Part shown: piece by piece, positions 1 through 12,800 of the stretch | Layout of the letters: every line of letters begins with the position of its first letter | How positions within the stretch are numbered: position 1 is the stretch's first letter | NCBI GenBank assembly: GCA_905221605.1 | Contig: CAJNDS010002497.1 | Span: 253,501-317,500 of the forward strand | Length of the DNA stretch: 64,000 bases | Direction of reading: 5' to 3' | From: Symbiodinium natans | Taxonomy: Eukaryota; Sar; Dinophyceae; Suessiales; Symbiodiniaceae | The notes under the pieces: model-generated | Databases searched by the model: none | Told to the model about the DNA's origin: nothing | Seen by the model: the letters and a program-made list of their open reading frames with translations, nothing else | Made by a program: the position numbers and the translations under genes

Positions 1-719
1 GACAGGGGTTTAGAGGTTTAGGACGTCGAACTTCAGGAACCTAGCAATGGGGTGCCCTTTTTGAGGTTGAGTCAGCAGGGATCCTACGTACCTTCAATAA
101 CGGACAAAAGACACTTCCTGGACGTCCTAGAATCCTCTGGAATCTCCTCGAAGGGGACTTTGCGTACGCACATGCTCTGAAAGAAGGTGAAAGTGTACTT
201 CCAAGCTCAGCAAAGAAAGTGGGCAAAAGGAAGCATGCCCTTCCCCCATCTCTGTTTTGCTCACGAGACGCGGTGCCTGGCGGCAATAGCCTGGGACCAC
301 AACTGGTGCGAGGTGTTCGTCTCAGAATGAGTACCGAGGCTGTGTGTGTAGATTAAAGCTCTTTGTCGATGATGGTTATAAGAAGAACAGAAGTAATCAT
401 GGTTATAAGAATAACAGAAGTACTCCCCGATATTTGGGGCCTATTGTATGTCTTTTTGACAGCCATTGGCATCTTCCGGTAAGCTGCCTTGCCGGCAGTG
501 AAACGTCGTGTCTCCTGCCTGACCGCCGGCGGAGCCCAACCCTAAAACCTACAAACCCTACAAGCCCGAAAGAAACCCCTAAACAACCCTAAACAACCCT
601 GAAATATATAACCCGAAAGAAACCCTAAACAACACTTTAAACAAAAACTAAACAACCCTGAAATAACCCGAAAGAAACCCTAAACAATTCAAAAAATAAC
701 CCTAAAACACCCCTAAGCC
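1..719. other. 3' flank of XAP5 gene
   Basis: No supported gene. 1-540 is mixed sequence without a convincing exon. 540-720 is a degenerate CCCTAAA-like stretch (variants with AAACAACC and GAAAGAAACC) that starts at the XAP5 stop codon and presumably includes the 3' UTR. I see no clear polyadenylation signal. Confidence 0.5.
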
Positions 720-803
720 TCACTTGAAGACTCCGCCGGTCGAGTTGAGCTGTGTAGAGTGGTCGGTATTGCCATGGACGGTGTACTGGTCGTAGGTCTT
801 GTC
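720..803 (-). CDS. XAP5: XAP5 exon 21 and stop
   Basis: [11 protein letters not shown] through GGVFK and TGA (720-722), the family C-terminus (KKWDKYTIR in animals, KKWERYTVHG in plants) with an extra tail. Acceptor CTCCAG. Confidence 0.95.
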   Translation of the reverse strand, partial: DKTYDQYTVHGNTDHSTQLNSTGGVFK

Positions 804-3800
804 CTGGAGCCCTAAACCCTAAACCCTAATCCCTAAACCCTAAACCCTTACGGGGTAAGTTTCGAGGGGCTGCTGAAAGGTTTAGGCTTGAGGAGATTGA
901 GTTTAGGGTTTTGCGGTTTAGGATTTGGGGTTTAGGGTTTGGGTTTAGGGCCGAAGTTTGGGGTTTAGGGTTTCCCCTAAACCCTATCCACCCTAGAAAC
1001 CCAAAACACTGATGCTTGAAGGGACGTCAAAAGCTTGCGGGAGAGTCGGTAACTGACTGTCCCCGGACTGCTTGGGTTTTGGGTTTGGGGTTTGGGGTTT
1101 GTTTGGGTTTTGGGGTTTGTTTGGGTTTTGAGGTTTGTTCGGGTTTTGGCGTTTGTTTGGGGTTTGGGGTTTGGGGAAGGGTTTGGGGTTTGGGGCTTGG
1201 GGCTTGGGGCTTGGGGCTTGGGGCTTGGGGCTTGGGGCTTGGGGTTTGGGTCTAATTAGGGTTTAGGGTTTAGGGTTTGGGGTCAGGATTTTATATCATT
1301 AATAGGGGCAAAGGGGAGAACGTGACCACCCAGAAGTTAACGTGGGATTTTCTGGAGAGCGAAGCGTGCGGGCTAATTTTAATACTAAATTGGTAATGAA
1401 AGCACGCAACTTAGTCGTAAAATTAACCCGCCCAAAAGACCCCCAAATTCAGGTATTGTAAGAAGGTTTTCGTGCACTCACTTGTTCACTTACAAAATCC
1501 CCATAAATATATACTAAATTTAGGTCTTTTGCCCACAGTTGTTGATGGTTGACTTCACGCTTACCTGTCATTCACCTCTTTTTTTAGTGTTTTTCATGCC
1601 CCAATAGTAAATGTAAATATCTCGTTGTTGCTAAAACGTCATCAAATTTCATTCGTTCTTGTATATTCATTTATCTGAATATTAGTAACACACATGACAC
1701 AACCTGCCTTTTTGCATTTTCAAAGTCAAAGTACTAGAACACCCAAGTATAGAAACTTAACATGACAACATTATTCGTGTTGTATGATTTAGTTCTGTTT
1801 GAAATATGAACTTTCAGAATTAAGTAACACTACATACATATATATATACAGTGCGTTCAGGGAAAATCTAACATCTCCAACGGAAGAAAAGCAACGCTAA
1901 ATATCATCTGTATGCTTTCCGACAAGCTTTCTGATTCCTATAAATTTGAATTTGTGAAATATGTGTACTTGTTTAATTTAAAATACATCAATATACCCCT
2001 TCATAAACATATTCAGACAATTAATTAACCCATCTGTTTGTCTAGACTATGATTTAAAATCCGTTCGAGCTGTTGCATGTAAGTACTCACCAGACATTCT
2101 AGAATACTGTAAGTCATTGTCTAATTGAATCTTTTGAACTTCATTATGAATTCTTCCTTTCACAATAGCTAGTTGAATTATCCAACTGATTTTAAAATTC
2201 ATCAGGCATTCACATTAATTCAAAACCAGTGGAATTTGTATAACATCCTTAAAATCTTGATGAATACCCTCTGCAAATTCTTCATGATATTGACATGAAA
2301 TCTTGTCTTTACCGTGACATTTACCTTTACCTCAATTAGTATGTGACGTTACAAAATCACTAAGATTCATCTTCTCTTCTGGAAGATATTGTCCCATACT
2401 TTAACTTGAAATTCTGTTATGTGCTTTTCTTCTTATGTAAACTTAGAATGATAGATACTATGTGGGTTGCACACCGATCCAACAATATTATGAACTGATA
2501 ACTTCTTTTGACGCTAACTTTGAAGTACATGCAGATGCATATCACGGGTTTAGGGTTTAGGGTTAGGGTTTAGGGTTTAGGGTTTAGGGTTTAGGGTTTA
2601 GGGTTTAGGGTTTAGGGTTTAGGGTTTAGGGTTTAGGGTTTAGGGTTTAGGGTTTAGGGTTTAGGGTTCAGGGTTCCACACCGAGACGCTGCAGTGAACC
2701 CAAGGTCCGCACCAGAAGTGCTGGAAAACACCGGCAAAACCTCATACACAAACCCTAAACCCTAAACCCTAAACCCTAAACCCTAAACCCTAAACCCTAG
2801 ACCCCAAAACCCCAAACCTCAAACCCCAAACACCCTAAACCCGAAACGCTAAACCCCAACACCCAAACTCTAAAACCTGAAGCGCAAAACCCTAGAACCC
2901 CAAAACCCAAAACCCAAAATCTAAAACCCTAAGCCCTAAACCCTAAACCCCAAAAAACCCAAAACCTCAAACCCTAAACCCAAACATGATGTGCCAAATG
3001 AGCTGATTACAAGCATCAGCTGTTCACTGATATGAATCGCATTGACTCCCAGTCCACGTCAACCCTAAACCCTAAACCCGAAACCCTAAACTACCCCTAA
3101 CCCCTAACCCTAAACCCTACAACCCAAAGCCCAAAATCCCAAACCCCAAAACCCTAAAACCCCCAAACCCAAAAACCCCAAACCCTAAACCCCAAAACTC
3201 CAAACCCTAAACCCCAAACCCCAAACCCAAAACCCCAAACCCTAAACCCGACACCCTAAACCCTAAACCACAAGCCCCCTACAAGCTGCTTCCAGGGCAG
3301 TCCCTCGAGTACATCTCCCATCGGGAAGCCGGGAAGACGTGCCTGCAACGGTCCGAGGGGTTTAGGGCTTAGGGCTTAGGGTTTAGGGTTTAGGGTTTGA
3401 GGGTTCAGGGTTCTGGGTTCAGGGCTCTGGGTTCAGGGCTCTGGGTTCTGTGTTTAGGGTTGGGTTGAGGAGGGTTTTGGGTTTAGTGGTTTGGGCTCAA
3501 AGGTTCCGGGTCGGTAGGGGCCCCCATATTGCTACAAAGGCGTGGCGGCCTTGCACTGCGCGAGGGCTTGGGCTTAGGGATTCGTGAGGTTCCCGAACAT
3601 CTCAAAAACCTGAAGCGACCTAACCGTCTTTGCTTGAAATTATAGGGGATCCGAAGTATGGGCCACCATACGGCCCCAAGGTTCCAACCTTAGAAACCAA
3701 AATAGGCATCAGCCTGGGGAACATTCAGCCGTTGAACCGGCAAGTTAGGGTTTAGGGTTTAGGGTTTAGGGTTTAGGGTTTAGGGTTTAGGGTTTAGGGT

Positions 3801-6800
3801 TTAGGGTTTAGGGTTTAGGGTTTAGGGTTTAGGGTTTAGGGTCCCGAACGGATACGTCGGCCATGTGACCATAGACTATTGACCCGGTTTAGGGTTTAGG
3901 GCTGAGGCCATGAGACCTACCAGCTCTGCCCATAGGAAGGAGAGGAGCACCACTAGACCACTAAATCCTTAAACAGATTTAAACAAAAAAAACTATCAAC
4001 TGTACTCAACATGTGGAGAACATGTTCCCCCATATTCCCTTGGGTGCTAAATATGAATACACGTTACTACTGTTTGCTTAACCACCCCAACAAAGCAAAA
4101 TAAACAATCCCCTTATCACCCTTTTAGGGAAGAATAGATTTCCTTTTTGGGGGGTTCCGAAGCAAACAGTAAATAGAAAACAAACGATCCCTAACCCCTA
4201 AACCCTAAACCCTAAACCCTAAACCCTAAACCCTAAACCCTAAACCCTAAGGTGTTTTGGTAGGGGTACTGCTGGGCCACCGGGAAAAGATGCTGCTGGG
4301 CGCACTTGTTCCGCTCGTACCACTTGCGGTCCACGATCTTCCCGGCATGGCTCTCGTCCTGTTTAGGGTTTAGGGTTTAGGGTTGAGGGTTGAGGGTTGA
4401 GGGTTTAGGGTCCAACTCTTCTGAGGTGTCAAGCTCGGAAGCCTCCTGATACCCTAACCCCTAAACGACCCTATACATAAACTTTGAAACCTCCAGTGTA
4501 AGCTCTGACACTCATAACACTTTTTTCCCCATAAGCCCTTAACTGCATCCCAAACCCACGTTTCCAGCTGGGCCCTTAAAACCCCCTTGAATGAGATTCC
4601 TAGCCATGATCCTCTTAAAACCCTAAACCCCTAAACCCCTGAACCCTAAACCCTAACCCCTAAACCCCTAAACCCCTAAACCCCTAAACCCCTAAACCCC
4701 TAAAGCCTAAACCCTAAACCCTAAAGAGCATACCTTGGCAGTGACTTGGAGTTTGCGAGTTTACGGGCTTGGGGTTTCCTTGAGCCCCTTAAAACCCACT
4801 GCGTCCGCCTTGAGGGGTCCTTTGGGATCAGGGCTTCAAGGCTTTAAAGGGTTTAGGGTTTAGGGTTTAGGGTTTAGGGTTTAGGGTTTAGGGTTTAGGG
4901 TTTAGGGTTTAGGGTTTAGGGTTTAGGGTTTAGGGTAAGGCTTTAACGGGTTAAAGGGTTAAAAGGGCAATAAGGCACTGCAGGTGTCAGAAGTGCATGG
5001 CAGTTGACCTCGCATGTGCACTTAAGAGCCCTACTGTGGAGAAAGACCTGTATCTGCTCTCTAGGATGGTTTAGGGTTTAGGGTTTAGGGTTTAGGGTTA
5101 GGATCCGCGAACTTAAGAGCACTACTTCGGAGTAAAACAAAAACCTACGTTTTACGAGCTGCGATGGGAAGCCAGAACCAAAAAATGAATTAATCCAAAT
5201 CCCAGAGAGATACCTCACAAAGCCGCGGGTGTCCCCTGAACCAAATTGCCCCCAACAGGGTTTGGGGCTTAGGGCGTTTAGGGTTTAAGGTTTTGTGGTG
5301 TTTAGGGTTTAGGGTGTCAGGGGTTTAGAGTTTAGGGTTAGCGCCACCACGCCCGCCAGCCTTCTCTATTCGAGAGTCGTTGGCCATTCGAATGTCCTGT
5401 GCTCCCCACCAACTAAACCCTAAACCCTAAACCCTAATCCCTAAACCTTAACCCCTATACCCTAAACCCTCGAATCCGGGCTTCGGGAACTTAAGATCCA
5501 GGTGGATGGATTCGGGCCCCAGGAGCTTGCAAGCCAATCCCCCACACGCTAGTTTAAGAGATGCTTCCAACACCCCTATATGGGGGTTAAACCCTAATCC
5601 TAAACCCTAAACCCTAAACCCTAAACCCTAAGCCCTAAGCCCTCAGCCCTAAACCCTACACCCTAAACCCTCAACTAATAGGAGTACCCTTTGTGGGCTT
5701 CCGTTTAGGGGGAGTCTCTTCTATTCTATTTGGGGCATAGACGGGGTACCCCTATACAGGGAAATACCCCAATCTAGACCCCCAAACAGTAGGATCCCCT
5801 TTTTAAACAGGACCCTAAAAAGGCACCCCCTAATCTCGTAAACCCCCATATGCATCCCTCAACCCCAAACCCCAAATCCCTAAACCCTAAAACCTAAATC
5901 CCAAAACCCCAAATCCCTAAATCCCAAACACCCTAAACCCCAAATCCCTAACCCTAAATCCCTAAACCCCTGTTCCCTCAACCCCCAACACCGAAGCCTA
6001 AACCCTAAACCCTACACCCTACACCCTAAACCCTAAACCCTAAACCCTAAACCCTAAACCCTAAACCCTAAACCCTAAACCGCAGCTCTGTATGATCCTC
6101 GTGGACGTCGAAGTGGAAGAGAGGCCCCGACTTGCCACGCGCCTTCTCCTTCGCGAAGGGCCGTCAAGTTCAAGCTTCGGGGGGTGGGTTTGGGGTTTAG
6201 GGTTTAGGGTTTAGGGTTTAGGGTTTAGGGTTTAGGGTTTAGGGTGTAGGGTTTAGGGTTTAGGGTTTAGGGTTTAGGGTTTAGGGTTTAGGGTTTAGGG
6301 TTTAGGCTTTCGGGTTTATGGCATTTAGGATTTCTTGCGGTTGTTTGGGTTCAGGATTTCGTGTGTAGGGCACGATGCAAGCCCTTTAGGGCAAACTTGG
6401 GGATTGGGGAACCAAAGGTTCCTAAACCCTACTAACCTTATAAGCCGTGCACCTTAGCTACCCTAAACCCTAAACCCTAAACCCTAAACCCTAAACCCTA
6501 AACCCTAAACAATTGGGGCATCGAATTACGGAGCTGGCGCAGCGCCATCGGCTGAAGCCTGGCAGGACCCGTCAAACTCTCGTGGCCACTTTGTCCTGAT
6601 GTGTGGAGCCTTGGGGTGCTCCCCCTGAAGCTAACAGTGTTTGGGGTTTAGGGGTTTAGGGGTTTAGGGGTTTAGGGGTTAGGGTTTAGGGTTTAGGGTT
6701 TAGGGTTTAGGGTTTAGGGTTTAGGGTCCTGAATAGGGATTATAGTACCCCCGACTAGAATCCCTACTAGGGGCTGCTAGTATAAGGGGAGCATCCCACC

Positions 6801-9800
6801 TGCAGCCTCTCAAGATCTCGCGGCTTCGGAAGCCCCGAAGGCAACCAAACGCAACCCTAAATCCTAAACCCTAAACCCCAAACCCTAAACCCTAAACCCT
6901 AAACCCCAAACCCTAAACCCCAAACCCTAAAGAACCCTTCAGATTGACTTCGGGACTTTGCTGTTGTATGCTCTGATGGGGATTTGGGGATCCAGGTCAA
7001 GGGCCCCCGGTGTTGTGCTTTCAGTTTAGGTTTTAGGGCTTAAAGTTTAAACATGTTCTGTCTTGCAGTGGCCTTGATCAGCTCGTAGAAAGTGACATTG
7101 TGCGGGATGATCAGGTCTTCCTTGACGTACCTCTCTTCGGGTGTGGGGTTTACGGTTTAGGGATTAGGGTTCCAAAATCTAGGGGTGGCTACATGTTCCC
7201 CCGGCACGGGTCCTCAAAAAAGGCGACCCCCGTGCAGACCCCTCATACTACCCCACCATACTTCCGAACCCTGTAAGGGAGGTAAGGGACCCTATCCAGG
7301 GCCCATGTAACCCTAAACCCTGAACCCTGAACCCTGAACCCTAAACCCTAAACCCTAAACCTAAACCCTAAACCCTTAGATACCTCAGTGCTTTTGGAGC
7401 CTATGGAGGTTTAGGGGCCTCTTGGGGTTCCATCCCCCAGATTTCAGCGGGTTTAGGGTTTTAGGGTGTAGGGTTTTGGGGTTTTGGGGTTTTGGGGTTT
7501 CAGGGTTTAAGGGTTTTGGGGTTTTGGGGTTTTGGGGTTTTGGGGTTTTGGGGTTTTGGGGTTTTGGGGTTTTGGGGTTTTGGGGTTTTGGGGTACCAAG
7601 ACAACATATCGATGAGAACCCAAAGCACTTTGGGAACAGACCTAGAGACGGCGTGTCCCGAGACTCCAGACCCCAGAAACCCAAATTTCTATAACTCACT
7701 AGTTCTTACAAGGGTATTGGGGAATTGTGTAGCTCCTGTCCTTTCTAGATGACCCTTTGAGGCGTTATAAAGGGACTCAAATTCCTTTAAATTCCCAACT
7801 AAAGATCAGAATCAGTAAGATAAGGCCTAAACCCGTACCGACCCTGAGCCCGGCGGACGGCGCAGCAACAACTGGCGCCGAAACAGTAGAGGAGTTTCTC
7901 AACATACCCGGCGCCACGAACATCTCCAGGGCTCGCTCCCCCAACAGTAGAGGGAGAGCTCTGCGAGCCAGCACGGGGAAGGGCCAGTCTGCTGCCAGCG
8001 CTTTGCAAAAAAAAAAAGATCAGATGCTCCCCCTTTTCTCGCACACCTCATTGGCTGCTCCATTTTCGCATGCTCCATTGGGCTAGTCGTCTTCACAGTG
8101 TAGGTTCGTGGTGTGGATCATCTGGAGCTACTGCACACATTTTCCGCATGTGGCGCTTGCATGGCTCCATCTCCCTATTCCTTTAAACACACCTCCGACG
8201 AAAGCTGCTTGTCGATCGCAGCTGCTGCACGAAGCATGCCAGGAGGCTAAGTGCTCATCCCCCGTGCCTTTTTGATGATTCGAGAGGCAGCATCCACATG
8301 GACACCACACTGACTGGGCCAGGTCTTTCACAATGTCTTCTCGTAGCTGTTGGACGAACTCCTCCAGAGGGGCCAATAGGGTTTAGGGGTTAGGGGTTAG
8401 GGTTTAGGGTTTCGGGTTTAGGGTGGAGACCCTTCGAGCTGGCCAAGGTCTGCAGGTCCTTCAAAATGGATAAGGGCCTTCTTGGCACTGGTGCGCACAA
8501 CCACTTCCTGTCGACGACCACCCTAGACCCTAAACCCTAAACCCTAAACCCTAAACCCTAAACCCTGAACCCTAAGCCATGAAACCTAAACCCTGAAACC
8601 GACACCCTAAATCCTAAACCCTGAAACCTAAACCCTAAATCCTGAATGAAACCTAAGCCCTAAACCCTAAACCCTGAACCCTAAACCCTAAACCCTGAAA
8701 CCCAACCCCTAAACCCTAATCCCTAAACCCTAAACCCTCATCAACCCTAAACCCTAAACCCTGAAACCTAAACCCTAAACCCTGAAACCTAAACCCTAAA
8801 CCCTCGGTCGGCGCGCATGAGGGTGTCGGAGCCCACGGTCCGTAACTCCGGGAAGTCGCCTTGAAGGCTTCTGGGGCTTGAAATCTTAGGGTCTCTTGGG
8901 GCTTAATGTCTAGGTCTAGGGTTTAGGGTTTAGGGTTTAGGGTTTAGGGTTTAGGGTTTAGGGTTTAGGGTTTAGGGTTTAGGGTTCCACGTTCGAGCTT
9001 TCACTCGTCTAGCAGCTTTTCAGGCGACAGGAAGATACCCACCCGCCCCAAAGAATCCCATAGCTCCAAGAAAATATTTCAGTTCACTCCAGCCAGAACC
9101 CTTCGACTCCACACCCAGGGCCCCTAAACCCTAAACCCTAAACCCTAAACCCTAAACCCTAAACCCTAAACCCTAAACCCTAAACCCTAAACCCTAAACC
9201 CTAAACCCTAAACCCTAAACCCTAAACCCTAAACCGCACGCCTTGAAGCACCCGCCTCAAGGTCTCTCCCTTTACCCCGACTTATTCTCCTTCTTGCCTC
9301 TTGACTCGGCCTAGAGCCATGAGCCTAAACCCCTATGCCCTCAACCCCCCTAAACCCTAAACCCTAAACCCTAAACCCTGCGACCCTGAACCCGAAACCC
9401 TGGGTCCTGAACCCCCCCCCCCCTTCTCAGGATCCCCTTAAACTTGGACGTGCCGACGAAGCTATGCCGACTGAGAGTTTCAGGCTTGTATATATATATA
9501 TATGTATATAGGAAAGACTGGGTTTAGGGTTTAGGGTTTAGGGTTTAGGGTTTAGGGTTTAGGGTTTAGGGTTTAGGGTTTAGGGTTGAGGGTTTAGGGT
9601 CTAGGGGCTTTAGAGATGTATGGCACACCGTGTTCGTTTTTACACAGGGGCAGAAAGCGTAGGGCGGGGTCTCCAGGGCAGATCGCGGGGTTTAGGGTTT
9701 AGGGTTTAGGGTTTAGGGTTTAGGGTTTAGGGTTTAGGGTTTAGGGTTTAGGGTTTAGGGTTTAGGGCCACAAACAAGAAGGAATCTCTGAGGCAAGGGG

Positions 9801-12800
9801 CTCTTCTCGAGCTCCGCCTTGGCCTTTTGCAGGAACTGGCCTTGGCGGCTCTTTCGGTTCTGGAGTTTGGTTTGGGGTTTGGGGTTTGGGGTTTAGGGTT
9901 TAGGGTTTAGGGTTTGGGGCTTAGGGCTTAGGGCTTAGGGTTTAGGATTGAGAGCTTCCGCTCACGGGCTTAGGGCTTAGGGAGCAATATTAGGGCAGGT
10001 TCAAGTACTATGAAACCGATGCCTAGCTTCCAACTCTATATGAAGGTTTGCGATGTAGAGTAGACGTTGGTTTGCCATAGAGAAATTGCAGACTGTAGGC
10101 TTAGACTGGAGTTCTTAGCTTAGTCTACGGTGCGAGCAGACGCGAAGCGGCGAAGCCACCCTCCTCCATCTGAACAGAACATGATTTGATATTAGCGACG
10201 CTCCTATTTTCCTTGAGCCAAAAGTAGCGTTAGTCGAGGTACATGTACTCATCCCTTTAGGAGAATACGTGTCCGGAATCACCCCTCCTGGACGGATGCG
10301 GGTGAGCTGACGTCCACTGTAGGACACTGTACACTACACTACTGCTTTTGCTATTCCGCTTCTACCGGAAACTAGCTCAAAGCTCATTCGACGCAGGTGT
10401 TGCTCGGCAGACTCAGTGCTTAAGGACTTGGTGAGCAAGTCCGCGGTATTGATCTTAGTATCGATCTTGAAAAGCTCGAACTGTCCGTTCGCAAGCTTCT
10501 CTTGGATCCATAGGTATCGTGTTTGCACGTGTCTGGATTTTCCCAGACCAAGACGACTGCATGTCCCCAGCGCAGCAGCGCTGTCGGTATGCACCTGTAA
10601 CTTCGTTTCTATCCCCCATCCACGAAGAAGCTCTTGCGTGGCCATTCCGCTGGCTACACCCTTGACCAGTGCGTAGTATTCGGCCTCTCCCGAAGATAGC
10701 GACACTGTACTCTGGAGGTTGCTTGAATGTCGCACTTCGTGGCGTCCATAGTAACACACTAGTCCGGCGGTGCTCTTCCGTGTCTGGAGACATCCGGCGA
10801 AGTCACTGTCTGCATGGATCGTGACTATCGAACTAAACCTTTGTGGTGCGAACCTCTGCACCAGTCGCATTGCACCTTTCAAATACCGAGCAAGTCTCTT
10901 GAGGTCAGCAAAGTCCGCTTCAGTCGGGCCTTGCATTCTCCTCGCAAGACATTTGACCGATTCCGACAGGTCTGGCCTGTCTTGAGCCAGGAACGCTGCT
11001 CGCATAACCAGCGAGCGGTATTGGCTAACGCGCTCTGGCTCCACGGTCGGGAGCTGAAGTCTCTTCTCCAAATCTTCAGCTTTCATCTTCTCGTTTGGGC
11101 TCTTTACTGGCTTGCATGTTTCCATGTGTAGATCTTTCAGGATGATTTCGGCGTGCCTTGGATCAGGCTCATAGGAGATTACTCCTGACCTCTCGTCGAA
11201 GCGCACGAGACGGTTCAGGACGCAGAACTCCTGTTTCTTTTCTCCTGGTCCAATGCTGCCATCAACCCTTAAGTCGTATTTCTTCCTTAAGACCTTTTCC
11301 ACATGTGCTTGACCATCGTCATCGGCGAGAATCAGAAAGTCGTCGCCGTGAACCAAAAGTCTTGTCTCTGTTGCGCTATTGTAGAAGATAGCTGGCCAAG
11401 CGGGACATCTAACGAATCCGGCTTCCAGTAACGCGGCGGTGTAGTCGGCTTGCCATATTGCCGCAGCGTCCCTGGTGCCATACATGGATCGTAGCAACTT
11501 GCCCACCATGCCTGGCTCCTGATCTCCTTCAGGCAACGTGACGTATATATCCCTTTGGGCCTTCCCATAGAAGTGGGCCCTGGATATATCCAGCAAGCGT
11601 AGCTTCAAAGGTTTTCGTCCCTTCTTTGACGTTTTCAGCGTCACCATAAGAGACAGCAACAGCTTGATTGCTTCCAACGGGGGCATTGCACTAAAGCTCG
11701 CATGTTCCGGGATGAACTCGGCGTTCTTTGCACGCTTGACTTCCCTGCAAACAATTCTCGAGCGATAGTTGGGCCGCTCGTTGTCTCCTTTGTTGCGGTC
11801 TACCCACTTCATGGTGATTGGAACCTTTCCAGCTGCCCTTGCTTGCTCTTCGGGAACTTTCTCGTAGAGGTTTTGTTTCCACACCCATTCGAGTTCCTCT
11901 CGGCGTGCAGCAGCCACTTTATCCAGGTCCAGTTCTGCTCCAGTGTTGGAGTCTATTACGGGTCCTTGGATTTGGTGGCCCACGTCGGGAAACTGGTTGT
12001 AGATCTCCTCTTCTTCATCGATCACGGGTGGAGAGTCTGGAACAGGTCCAGCCTCCATCGCATTTAACGCTTCTGAGAATTCACCATCCTCCACCAGCTG
12101 TTGGCGGAACGCCATCAGGATTCCTTTTACCAACTTGGGTGGATACTTTTGTGCTGCGCGTGCTCGACCATTGATAAGGCGTACGTGGCAGTGCCACACC
12201 TTGCCTTCGGTGTTCGAACACGCTCCTTGAAGCACATTGGCAACGCATCGCGAGTTTGTCAACCATCGCGTCTCTTTCTTCACCAAGCCTTTGCCCTGGG
12301 CATCCTCCGACTCCATGCCCCAACGGCACATTGGCCCGGTGACCTCGTACACGCGAGGGTCGGCTCGCAACTCTTTCACTTCCGGTTCTTCCCAGCTCCG
12401 TGCACCTTTTGGGTGCTCGTGTAGGAAATACCTTCCGGCTTCCATTTGCTTCCAGTATGCCTGAACGGCTGTTCGCAAATGTTTCTTTCCTTCTGCCAGT
12501 CGTTTGCGTCTCACTTCGACAGGCACTTTTGCATCTGCGTCAACCAAGTTTTGCAGGACAGAGAACGGCCCACATGGGGGCGATCCTCCCAAGAACTTTG
12601 GCTCTTGCTCGTCCAGTAGCACGAACAGCTCGCGCACGTGCGAGTCTTTGCTTAGATCCCAGTAGTCTCAATCTGGTCGTTGGGTTTCCAGGTCAATGGA
12701 AAATCCAGGCCTCATTCCAACGACATGTGCTTGCGCCGCTACTCGCGGCGGGGAGAAAATCTCGGAGATCGTGCCCTTCGCTCGTGCGTCCCTCAGGACA

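Larger units (their letters stand above)
804..3302 (-). repeat. XAP5 intron 20 with telomeric arrays
   Basis: CCCTAAA (+ strand) at 810-850, 973-1005, 2751-2990 and 3060-3275. TTTAGGG at 895-972 and 2546-2674 (about 18 units). A degraded GGGTTTG/GGGCTTG array lies at 1075-1290. 1291-2545 is AT-rich, without arrays or convincing ORFs. Confidence 0.85.

Noticed and set aside
7385-7752. PKPQNPKTP and GFWGFGVLG repeat proteins on both strands
   Set aside because: Pure translation of the TTTTGGGG array.
8128-8376. 82-aa minus ORF as a gene or XAP5 exon
   Set aside because: XAP5 exons 15 and 16 join in phase without it, no family recognised, and it adjoins a TTTAGGG array on the wrong side for an exon of that strand.
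10115-10327. 70-aa minus ORF next to element 1
   Set aside because: It crosses the LTR boundary and target duplication.
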